Below are positions 51,287 through 60,514 of a stretch of DNA of 64,000 bases, piece after piece. The position numbers and the translations under genes are program-made. The notes beneath the pieces were generated by a model, which did no database searches, was not told where the DNA came from, and saw nothing but the letters and a program-made list of their open reading frames with translations. Each line of letters opens with the position of its first letter. The first letter of the stretch is position 1. This DNA is from Asparagopsis taxiformis (Eukaryota; Rhodophyta; Florideophyceae; Bonnemaisoniales; Bonnemaisoniaceae), in the NCBI GenBank assembly GCA_030407315.1, contig JALQPE010001948.1:146648-210647 (forward strand), given 5' to 3'.

Positions 51287-53689
51287 ATGAATTACGCTGT
51301 GTCGAATTCCAGCGCGTCGCCCAGGCAACCGTTGCCAACGTCAGCGGACGCCGAAGCCGACGTGGCCTTGTCAGCAGAAGCGATCTTCGCGACTGATCGA
51401 TCTATCCCGCCGGATATCGAGGCGATCGGCCAGCTACCACGTACGGTAAGCCCGTTTGAGTCCGTGAGTATGGACCCCGCAACGCGCGGTCAGCTCAACG
51501 AAGGGAACGTGACTCCCACGGCACTACGTGTAGTGTACGAAGACCTTCGAGGTCACATCGAAAGGGCGAGCGACGCGGCCGTCGACGAAGCCGTAAGGCA
51601 GAGACTCGGAGTCTCGGAGCGCGAAGCTCGTGCGTTACGTGAACGCTCAGCGACCCTCGAACGGGAAAACGAAGATTTACGAAACCGCCTCTCCGCCGTG
51701 GAGGGAAGACTCGACTCGTTTGTCGTAGTATTCAACGAAATCGTCGCCGGACGTTCCGCTCCGCCGAGCGGAAGCGATCCGAATTACGAAGGCTCGCGCG
51801 CCTATAACTCGCAATCCTCCCCGGCCGTTCCGGGAGGATACCCACCAACACCCGGTCCGACGACCCCGACAACGTACGGAAGGGGGGCGACAGTGCAACG
51901 AGCCATCGCCAACCCCGACGAGACGCCACGAAGGCAATTACGTTTTAACGATACGCCAGACCACGCGCGGTCGGCGGACGCAGCACGTGCTGCGCAATTC
52001 GATACGAGAGCTCCCCCGCCACGTGAAACGTACATTCCGTGGCTGGGAACGTTCGGCACGACGGACACGCGAGTCCACGAAAACGAACGTGCCGACGCGG
52101 TACGCTTACCAGGGAACGCCCTCGGACCCGTTTGCCACGCGTTGGCAGAGCACACGACAATGCTCGACGCATTTGCGAACGTGGTGTCGTACCGCATGTA
52201 CCGACTTAACGATGTACGTGAACATCTCTACGTGAACGAGAGTCAAAGCGTACATAAGCTCAAACGTGAGCTGGAGGGACTTTTCCCTACGTTAAAGCCG
52301 TTCTCCGGCCGGAATCCGATTACGTTACTCGGATTCCTCGCCCAAATACGTGATGGGTTCAGCACACTCGGAGTGTGCGAGGGAGTGGCAGTACGTGCGC
52401 TGCACTTCTTCCTCGAAGGGGACGCCCGACGGTTCTACGATTCCCAGTGTACGACTGGTGTGATCACGACTGATCCGACGAAGAGGTTCTCGTGGCCTCA
52501 CGTAATCAACGCGTTGATCAAACGATACCTGCAAGACGACGTGCTGCAGGAGGCCTACGAAAAGGTCACGATGATCACGCAGAGTCCTAACGAGGACGAG
52601 AATCAGTACGCTGATAGACTCGACACCGCCACGCGGGCGTGTAACTACGTGTTTACGGATCGACTCCTCGTTCACCACTACGTACGTGGGTTGCTGCCCT
52701 CGACGCGGGCAGCAGTGACGGAACGACTCCGGTCACTCCCCGAACGAGAGAGGAACGACCTCACCGTTGTGAGACGATTGGCGACGGCCGAAGGAACGAC
52801 CTTCCGTGCACGTACGGCAGCTGTCGCGTCAGCCGCGAAACCGAAAGTGCGGTTTCCGGTGAAGCCTACGTTGGCTATTTCCGACCACGAGTCGAGGAAG
52901 TTCGCGGACTACGATGAGTCCGCGTACTTACGTAATGAACGGGCTAGCGAGCCCAGTTACCACGATGGTAACCCGAACATCCCCGCGAGGGACGACGACG
53001 ACGTGTCGCTCGCTGCGGTTCACGTTGCCGAGAATTTGGAGGCGATCCTCTTCACGAACGGGCCGCCGCCCAACGATACGAAAACGGCAAACGAAAAGCC
53101 GGACGAGCTCGAAGCTCGATTGAACCGTCCATGCGAGGACGTGCCGAAGCTCACGAGCGAGCAGACGCAATTGGCGCACTCCGTAATCCCGAATGATTAC
53201 TGGACGCTGTCGTGTTGGTCATGCCGCGAAGATGGCCACTCGACGTTTACGTGTCCGCGTCTGACGCCAGATCAACGGATCTTTTTCGCGTACAAGTACT
53301 ACCTCTTCCACGTGAAGAGCAACCCACGTCAGGCTGAGTACTTCCGCCAACGAATGGCCAAGCGTCACCAGGAACGACCTGATGAGCGAGGGAACGTGAC
53401 CCCGCGGAGGTACGGCACGCCGCCTACGATACTCCGAAACCCCAATCGTGACGGGGGAAGGCCCTTCGACAGGCGCCGCGGCGACTTTCGTAATGACCGA
53501 CGTGACCCCCGCCCGTGGGCGAACGAACGAAATGGCCAGCGTAATGGCCGCAGCGGAGTCTACGTGACGACCTCCGCTGACGAAACACCACTCGAGGTGG
53601 AAACGAGTCACGATGACGAACGAGCTTCGTGGGCTCACGACGACAACGTGTCGAACGGCCCCGCGCCGGGAAACGACCAGGCGATGTAG
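51287..53689 (+). CDS. Chromovirus gag
   Basis: About 800 residues from ATG 51,287; the frame is open from 51,233, but without an ATG. A coiled coil (EREARALRERSATLERENED, about residues 105-135 from this ATG) is followed by the retrotransposon gag capsid region (ALHFFLEGDARRFYDSQ, then NQYADRLDTATRACNYV). A zinc knuckle CWSCREDGHSTFTC fits C-x2-C-x4-H-x4-C exactly, and the tail is Arg/Asn/Gly-rich, as in nucleocapsids. The last residues GPAPGNDQAM overlap the start of the pol frame and contain the frameshift heptamer. Confidence 0.92.
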   Translation: MNYAVSNSSASPRQPLPTSADAEADVALSAEAIFATDRSIPPDIEAIGQLPRTVSPFESVSMDPATRGQLNEGNVTPTALRVVYEDLRGHIERASDAAVDEAVRQRLGVSEREARALRERSATLERENEDLRNRLSAVEGRLDSFVVVFNEIVAGRSAPPSGSDPNYEGSRAYNSQSSPAVPGGYPPTPGPTTPTTYGRGATVQRAIANPDETPRRQLRFNDTPDHARSADAARAAQFDTRAPPPRETYIPWLGTFGTTDTRVHENERADAVRLPGNALGPVCHALAEHTTMLDAFANVVSYRMYRLNDVREHLYVNESQSVHKLKRELEGLFPTLKPFSGRNPITLLGFLAQIRDGFSTLGVCEGVAVRALHFFLEGDARRFYDSQCTTGVITTDPTKRFSWPHVINALIKRYLQDDVLQEAYEKVTMITQSPNEDENQYADRLDTATRACNYVFTDRLLVHHYVRGLLPSTRAAVTERLRSLPERERNDLTVVRRLATAEGTTFRARTAAVASAAKPKVRFPVKPTLAISDHESRKFADYDESAYLRNERASEPSYHDGNPNIPARDDDDVSLAAVHVAENLEAILFTNGPPPNDTKTANEKPDELEARLNRPCEDVPKLTSEQTQLAHSVIPNDYWTLSCWSCREDGHSTFTCPRLTPDQRIFFAYKYYLFHVKSNPRQAEYFRQRMAKRHQERPDERGNVTPRRYGTPPTILRNPNRDGGRPFDRRRGDFRNDRRDPRPWANERNGQRNGRSGVYVTTSADETPLEVETSHDDERASWAHDDNVSNGPAPGNDQAM

Positions 53690-56600
53690 GTCACGAGCCA
53701 CCCACATCGCCTGAACCCTTACGTAAAAGGGGGACGACCGACGTCGATGATTGGTCCTCCGCAGGCTCACCGATGAACGAGAGTTACGTAAAGCTCACGG
53801 CCGCGAAGGCCAACTCGAGTCACATGACACCCGACGTGGGGGAAGAAACGAAGTCCGACGGGACGAACGAACCTCACACGAAGAGGAAGCCTCGCAGACG
53901 AGCGAGACGCGCTACCCGGAAGCACGACGCTTCCGAGCGCGAGAAAGCCAAGCACGCGGCTTATACGAAGCGTGTCGACGCAAAAGAAGCCATACGGGCT
54001 CATACGGTGAAGCGACGAACCGCTAGCGAAGACGTAGACCGCGCGCCGGTCAGGACCGAACCGTTGGTCCTCGACGGGCATACGTGCCTACTTGCGTCGA
54101 AGCATTATATCGTGTCCGGAACGATCGGACTAGACCTCAACGTGATGAGGGCGATTACCATCGCGATGGATACGTGCAGCGGCTACAACTTGATACGAAC
54201 AAGTTTACTACCCTACGACTGGGTCGACCGCTGTCTACGTGACGAAGAGCTACCGAAGCTCGGAGACGCCAACGGGCGACGTTTGCCTATCGAAGGCGCC
54301 ATCCTGCTTCGTGTCAGGTTGGGGAACTCGCTGTTCCGCGTAAAATTCTTCGTAGCCAACACGCTGGCTGTTCCCGTTATAATGGGCACGTCGTTCATGT
54401 CGAAGCATGTCGATGCTATACGCTGTCGAGCGCAGACAATCGACCTCCATCGGGGGGATACGATACCCATTATCGCGGAGGGCGATACGACGACTCCGTA
54501 CGAGGAGGGGGAAGAGACGAATCCAAACGTGGAACACCCGAAGCGCCGCGAGCGTAACGCGGCCTCGAATAGGCCGAGCCGAACGTTCTCGGTTCGCCTG
54601 ACGAAGTACACGCGTGTACCGGCGATGTCGCAACGGACCGTCAACGTGACGACGGATGCGACCGGACTCGTGTTCCTCGAACCGAAAGCGTCGGTGCAAT
54701 TCCGGCATGGGCTGCGCATAGCCAACGGAGTGGTCGACGTAGGACCGAGAGAGACGTTCTCTATTATCGTGTCGAACTTCACGAAGAAGGACCGCGAATT
54801 GCCGAAAGGCGCAACGATTGCGTACGCGGTACGCTCCCCGTTGGGAATCGTCCCACTCAAGCGTGAGGGCGGCGAAGCCCTCGCGAAGGTTTTGAACCTA
54901 CCGCTAGTCGACGCGACGACGCGGACAAATACGAACGGGTTGGGCGACGAAACGCCAGACCCGTTGGTCAACGAAAAGGGGAACGACCCCGCCACGGATT
55001 GGCAGTCGACAATCGATTTGTCGCACCTCGACGACGAGGATTTACGAAAGCGCATCAACGAGATGCTAGCTACACATTCGTCAATGTGGACGAGCGGACG
55101 CCTCGGCGAAATCAATGCTACGGAGCATCGAATCGAACTCGAACCGGGCACGCGGCCCATACGTTCAATGCCCTATCGTCAGGGTCCGGCTTTACGTACG
55201 ATAGCCGAGGAGCAGATCACGAAGATGCTCAACGAAGGGGTTATCGAACCCGCGTCCAGCGAATGGGCGTCACCAATCGTGTTGGTGCCGAAGAAGGACG
55301 GATCCTTACGTTTCTGTGTCGATTACAGGCGTTTGAACGCGAAAACGATCGCTGATTCGTACCCGCTTCCTCGTATGGAAGATTGCCTCGATTCGTTGGG
55401 CGACGCCGCCATCTTCACGACACTCGATTGTAACGCCGGTTACTGGCAAGTGCCCGTCTCCGCCGAGGACCGTGATAAGACAACGTTTACGTCTTTCATG
55501 GGAACGTATCGCTACGTGCGAATGCCATTCGGGCTACGAAATGCCCCCGCTACGTTTCAGCGGACGTTGGACATCATCCTCTCCGGAGTACGTTGGCAAT
55601 CGTGCCTGGTCTACTTAGACGACGTAATCGTCTTTTCGAAAGACCTCGAGTCTCACCTGGGTCACGTTGACCAGGTGCTTTCCCTGCTACGCGCAGCGGG
55701 AGTAACGTTAAAGCTCACGAAGTGCTCGTTCTTTCAACCACGAGTTGACTACCTGGGGCACGTGATTACCCCAGGGAAGCTGCACGTCGCAGCTCGGAAC
55801 AAGGAAGCCTTTCGTACGGCTACGTTCCCACGCGACAAGACGCAATGTCGATCGTTTTTGGGCGCGGCCAACGTTTACCGCCGTTTCGTAAAGGCGTATG
55901 CCGAGATCGCTCGGCCACTCAACACGATGTTGAAGAAGGACGCTTCCCCCGATTGGACGAACCCAACGGACGCGCAAACGAATGCGTTCGAAACGTTGAA
56001 GACAATACTGGTGTCGCCACCAGTATTGCACCTTCCGAAGGCGGGACGTCCGTTCATGATCGATACCGACGCGTCGGCGTATCAGCTGGGAGCTACGTTG
56101 CTCCAGCAGCAGAACGAAGATAAACCCAACGAATGGGTGCCGATTGGGTACTGGTCGAAGACCCTTAACGAAACCGAACGCGGTTACTCGGCAACGGAGC
56201 GCGAGTGTTACTCCGTCGTTTGGGCGATAACGTCGCTCCGACCCTACGTAGAGGGTCAACGATTTACCGTACGTACGGATCACGAAGCCTTACGTTGGCT
56301 GATGACGTTGACGGACGCGTCCGGACGACTACTACGATGGAGGCTACGCGTTGCCGAATTCGATTTCGAAGTCACGTACAGGCCTGGGCGCGTGCACCAG
56401 GTACCTGACGCTTTATCACGTGTGATATCTACGTATGACGACGGTCGACCCGTCGACGATGACGTACCATCGTACGGGGACGCGGTCCTCGTGACGACTC
56501 GCAGTCGGCGACAACCCACACGAAATGGGCAAGGACGAACGACGTCCGTACGTAAAAAGGCAACGAATGCCAGGGGTCACGACGACCCGTCGAACGAGAC

Positions 56601-58218
56601 TCGTGATGAACGAACATCAGCCACGACGGCTGGCCACGATGGCCTCGAGTTCAACCGCGACGCGTCGCTCGATGACGTTCTTGACGAGGAACCGGATTTC
56701 CTCGACGAACAGCGCGCTGCTGAAGACGATTCGGCACGCGTGCCACCAGCTGACGTTCAGCTTCCCATTACGAGGGACGAGCTTATCGAAGCTCAACGCG
56801 AGGACGCGTTCTGTCAAACGATACTGACACGACAGTCCGAGACGCAGGACGCTGCATTCTTCGAAGGCCACGATGGCCTACTCCGACGCCGGAACCCTCA
56901 CGATGAGGAACGTACACAAATCGTTGTGCCGGCTTCGTTACGGCCGCGGCTGCTGGAGTTAACGCACCACCACGTCCTCGCTGGACATCCCGGGCAAACG
57001 CGTATGTACTATACCCTACGGAGGACGTACTACTGGCCCGCGATGGCCGCCGACATCCACGCAACGGTACGAAACTGCGTTGGATGTGCGAAGAACCGCG
57101 TGAAGCTTCGCAAACGGACGAACCCGTTACGTTTATTTCCGGCTACGGAGCCGCTGCGAGACCTATGTATCGACATACTAGGTCCGCTTACGAAGACCAC
57201 GCGTGGTAACCGATTTATCCTCGTGATAACGGACCGCTTCACGAAGCTGACTAGAGTCGTACCTCTACGAAATATCGATTCCGCCAACGTGGCGAGCGCG
57301 TTCGTCAACGCGTGGGTCTTCTCGTATGGACCCCCACGGACGCTCATAAGCGATAACGGAAAGCAGTTCGCTGCTAAGTTTTTCCAGCGCGTCTGCAACG
57401 AAATCGGCGTGACGAACGTCTTTACGTCGACGTACCACCCCCAAACGAACGGGCAGGTGGAGCGCTACAACAGGACGATCCTGGCGATGCTGCGCAATTA
57501 CGTGAACGAAAACCAGAACGACTGGGATCGATACGCATCGGCGTTAACGTTTGCGTACAACACGCATGTGCATTCGAGCACGGGCACGACGCCCTTCGAT
57601 TTGATTCTCACGAATCCACCGCCACCGTTGGCGCTACACACGTCGGTAACGAACCGCGAACTACCCGACGGGGGAGGGCGAGCCACTTACGTTCGTGAGC
57701 TCGCCACAACGATGGATAACGCGTATCGAACGCTGAAGGCCGCGCAGGCACGTTATAAACGAAATTTCGACAAACGAGTCCGTGTCTCGAATCGAAACAT
57801 CCGCGCGGGAGAATACGTATTCATCGACCCGACGGACGGGACCACGAAGGGCACGAAGCTCGGCAACCACGCGTTGGGACCGTTCCGCGTACTACGTAAC
57901 GACGTACGAACGTTCGTCATCCAACGAGGAGACGTAGTTGAACGTGTCAACTCGGACCGCGTTGCGTACGCGCCAACGCCGGCGAACGCGCCCCCGCCGG
58001 AGCCATACGATGCCACCGAGGCAGACCTCGACAAGAACCGCGACGGTCCGGCGTATGTAGTAGACGACCTACTCAACCACCGCGTGAACGAGGACGGAAC
58101 GTTAGACTTCCTCGTGAAGTGGGTCGGGTATCGTAACCCTACGTGGGAACCCCGCCGGAACGTATCTGAAGAGAGCGTCTCTCGATACTTCGCACGCGTG
58201 CGACGAGCAACAACGTGA
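53629..58218 (+). CDS. Chromovirus pol: protease, RT, RNase H, integrase, chromodomain
   Basis: The frame is 1529 codons, used from about 53,675 after frameshifting. A basic linker precedes the retropepsin-like region, whose active site reads IAMDTCSGYNLI (about 181) where DT/SG is usual. The RT has FCVDYRRLN, FTTLDCNAGYWQ and VYLDDVIVF (about 661). RNase H has MIDTDASAYQLG, SATERECYSV and RTDHEALRWL. Integrase has the HHCC finger (HHHVLAGHPG...CVGCAKNR), CIDILGP, LISDNGKQF and PQTNGQVERYN. The C-terminal FLVKWVGYRNPTWEPRRN is a chromodomain, which in chromoviruses directs integration to marked chromatin. Confidence 0.94.
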   Translation: MGSRRQRVERPRAGKRPGDVGHEPPTSPEPLRKRGTTDVDDWSSAGSPMNESYVKLTAAKANSSHMTPDVGEETKSDGTNEPHTKRKPRRRARRATRKHDASEREKAKHAAYTKRVDAKEAIRAHTVKRRTASEDVDRAPVRTEPLVLDGHTCLLASKHYIVSGTIGLDLNVMRAITIAMDTCSGYNLIRTSLLPYDWVDRCLRDEELPKLGDANGRRLPIEGAILLRVRLGNSLFRVKFFVANTLAVPVIMGTSFMSKHVDAIRCRAQTIDLHRGDTIPIIAEGDTTTPYEEGEETNPNVEHPKRRERNAASNRPSRTFSVRLTKYTRVPAMSQRTVNVTTDATGLVFLEPKASVQFRHGLRIANGVVDVGPRETFSIIVSNFTKKDRELPKGATIAYAVRSPLGIVPLKREGGEALAKVLNLPLVDATTRTNTNGLGDETPDPLVNEKGNDPATDWQSTIDLSHLDDEDLRKRINEMLATHSSMWTSGRLGEINATEHRIELEPGTRPIRSMPYRQGPALRTIAEEQITKMLNEGVIEPASSEWASPIVLVPKKDGSLRFCVDYRRLNAKTIADSYPLPRMEDCLDSLGDAAIFTTLDCNAGYWQVPVSAEDRDKTTFTSFMGTYRYVRMPFGLRNAPATFQRTLDIILSGVRWQSCLVYLDDVIVFSKDLESHLGHVDQVLSLLRAAGVTLKLTKCSFFQPRVDYLGHVITPGKLHVAARNKEAFRTATFPRDKTQCRSFLGAANVYRRFVKAYAEIARPLNTMLKKDASPDWTNPTDAQTNAFETLKTILVSPPVLHLPKAGRPFMIDTDASAYQLGATLLQQQNEDKPNEWVPIGYWSKTLNETERGYSATERECYSVVWAITSLRPYVEGQRFTVRTDHEALRWLMTLTDASGRLLRWRLRVAEFDFEVTYRPGRVHQVPDALSRVISTYDDGRPVDDDVPSYGDAVLVTTRSRRQPTRNGQGRTTSVRKKATNARGHDDPSNETRDERTSATTAGHDGLEFNRDASLDDVLDEEPDFLDEQRAAEDDSARVPPADVQLPITRDELIEAQREDAFCQTILTRQSETQDAAFFEGHDGLLRRRNPHDEERTQIVVPASLRPRLLELTHHHVLAGHPGQTRMYYTLRRTYYWPAMAADIHATVRNCVGCAKNRVKLRKRTNPLRLFPATEPLRDLCIDILGPLTKTTRGNRFILVITDRFTKLTRVVPLRNIDSANVASAFVNAWVFSYGPPRTLISDNGKQFAAKFFQRVCNEIGVTNVFTSTYHPQTNGQVERYNRTILAMLRNYVNENQNDWDRYASALTFAYNTHVHSSTGTTPFDLILTNPPPPLALHTSVTNRELPDGGGRATYVRELATTMDNAYRTLKAAQARYKRNFDKRVRVSNRNIRAGEYVFIDPTDGTTKGTKLGNHALGPFRVLRNDVRTFVIQRGDVVERVNSDRVAYAPTPANAPPPEPYDATEADLDKNRDGPAYVVDDLLNHRVNEDGTLDFLVKWVGYRNPTWEPRRNVSEESVSRYFARVRRATT
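53668..53713 (+). promoter_or_regulatory. -1 ribosomal frameshift signal between gag and pol
   Basis: GGGAAAC at 53,668-53,674 sits in the gag frame as CCG GGA AAC, the X-XXY-YYZ arrangement. After a 3-base spacer, CAGGCGATGT (53,678-53,687) pairs perfectly with ACATCGCCTG (53,704-53,713) around a 16-base loop. The gag TAG overlaps the top of the 5' arm. Slipping -1 gives GGG AAA CGA and continues directly in the open pol frame. Confidence 0.88.
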
Positions 58219-59468
58219 AAGGCCACGACGGCCCCCGAAAACGCACACGAGCGTCGGGTTAAGCGCACGCGTGCGCGACGTTGCACGATGCAACAAACGA
58301 AGGCGACGAGCCGCACGAACGAGAAGCGAAGGCACAACGAGTGGCCGGGACGTCCACCCTTGCGTTGGGGGGGCGCGATGCGTGCTAGAGCCGTCGCTCT
58401 TTTCGTTTTCGACACCATACGTTGGTGGAGGCACGAGCGCCAACGAAAGATTGGACGACGAGTCCACGCGCGGACGATTCACACGATGTGAAGAGCCACG
58501 ACTGGCTCGACAGTGTTGACCGTCCCACGGGCAAAGGTGACGACACCACGGGCCACGGACGGACAACACGTCAGATTTTTCGCGCGAAAAATTATACTTG
58601 GGCCAGCGGGCCATGGACGCACGGTACGAAAAATCGGGCCGATTACAGTGCGCTAATCCGGCCAAATCTCGGGACACGCGTGCCCCGAAAATTTCGTAAT
58701 TTTGGCATGTCACGTGAGCCATCGTACGTCCCCGTGGACAGCCGCTGACAACGAGTCGCATCGACCAACGAGGTCAACGCCAAACAGCTCGCGAGCTAAC
58801 GGCAACGTGACGCCGGAAGGCGGAGAAACGACGTAGGACGGACGCGTCCCCAGCGAAGATGGCAACGGCCTCATTACGAAACTCCCCGCACGAAGCGGAA
58901 CGAAGCTATACGTTAGCCGACGAATTAGACCAACGGGTCTCAGCGCACGAAGCGCGCGAGTAAAGCGTGCGAACGACGAGCCAACGAGGCCGCGACGACG
59001 GACGGCGAACCGTATCGCCATCGTGAGGCACGACGCCGAACGCGGTAGCCACGTACGGCAACCACGGAACGACACAACGGTGTCCTGCCACGCGGGCATA
59101 ACGAACGACGCGCGAAAGCGAAAAGCCCGCCGGCCAGTCGAACGCACGTAACGAAACACGAATACGCAACGGCGTACAAGCTGGTAGCCAACGTAAACGG
59201 CACAGCTGAAGGCAACAAGCCGACGAAAAGTTGGCTCACGTAACAGCCTCAAACGCCCGCGGGCATGCGAAACGACTGCGTCAATCGCGTCCCCGTCGGG
59301 TTCGCAAGTCGAAAAACGAATTACGCAACGGCGTAGAGGGCGAGCATTACGTATGCCCAGGTGCACGTCGCACCACATAACGAATGAGCTAACGAAACGC
59401 TCCTCGGACGCCGCGGCGAACGACGCCACCACACGAAGCGGACTAGCGCAACGATTGCGCCACCGGCT
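58219..59468. other. Chromovirus post-pol spacer, left part
   Basis: GC- and ACG-rich sequence after the pol stop. A 240-codon minus-strand frame (59,432-58,710) is open, but I see no domain and think it reflects composition. Confidence 0.4.
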
Positions 59469-60165
59469 AACGTGAAGCCGCGGGAACGTGAAGCGCGACG
59501 GCGCTAACGGTGTTAACGGCTATACGAAAAGCCAAGCCCGCCGGCAAAACGTTGTCTACGGAACCGCGACGCACCACGACGCACTACCGCGTACACGCAA
59601 CGGCGTGAAACGTCAAGCCAACTCACGCGCGAGTCGGCCTGACGCTTAGCGAATTTTCCGTCCAGCTCACCGGAGCGAATTAAAATTGGCACCGACGTGC
59701 TACGTGCCAGAGAGCTCGAATGCTCAACGGAATTCGACACCCGACGGGGTTATCCGCACGAGGAACGACGGCGGAAACGAATTCCGAGATAGTTACAAAA
59801 TGATAACGCCACTGGCCAACGTGAAGCCGCGGCAACGCGAAGCGCGACGGCGCTAATGACGTCAACGGCTATACGAAAAGCCAAGCCCGCCGGCCACCAC
59901 GTCGTCAACGAAACCGCAACGTACTGCGACGAATTACTGCGTACACGCCACGGCGTAGAACGTCAAACCGACTCACACGCCCGTCGGTCTGACGTTCGAC
60001 GAAATTTTCGCCCAGCTCATCGGAGCAAATTAAAATGGGCACCGATGTGCTACGCGCTAAGGAGCTCGAATGCTCAACGAAATCCGACACCCGACGGGGT
60101 TATCCGAACGAGAAACGACGGCGGAAACGATTTGCGAGTTAGTTACTAAATGATACGCACGCCAA
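59469..60165. repeat. Diverged tandem duplication, 349 bp period
   Basis: Unit 1 starts AACGTGAAGCCGCGG at 59,469 and unit 2 starts with the same bases at 59,818. Both contain GGCTATACGAAAAGCCAAGC and GCTCGAATGCTCAACG at matching offsets. The copies differ by scattered substitutions. Confidence 0.85.
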
Positions 60166-60514
60166 CGGGCTCTAAGATCGAGGTTAACGTACCACTCGCA
60201 GTGAAAAGCCGCCGCTACGCGCCGCCGCTTTGCCGAATAATTGCGTGTGTTACGAACCTGCCAACGGGCACGCGCCGCCGCGAACTCGAAACACGGGCTA
60301 CGTAAGCCTTACGACACCCGACGGGGTAGACGCCACAACAAAAAAATTGTGGGGAGGGGCTTAACGCTAAACCCCTCCTCTGCTGCAGACGACCTGCCAA
60401 ACGCAAATTACGAAGCTCAACGGAGCCATGCGATTACGCAAAGAAACAAGACGAAGTTTACGAAGCAATACGATGCTAGAGCCGACGTGGCCTACGAACT
60501 AACCTAGGAACGAC
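60166..60514. other. Chromovirus spacer
   Basis: Between the tandem duplication and the end of the antisense coding region; nothing recognised. Confidence 0.4.

Noticed and set aside
58710..59432. 240-codon minus-strand frame in the chromovirus
   Set aside because: Arg/Ser/Val-rich, as expected from ACG/CGT-rich DNA read in reverse; no structured segment is apparent, unlike 60,515-62,877.
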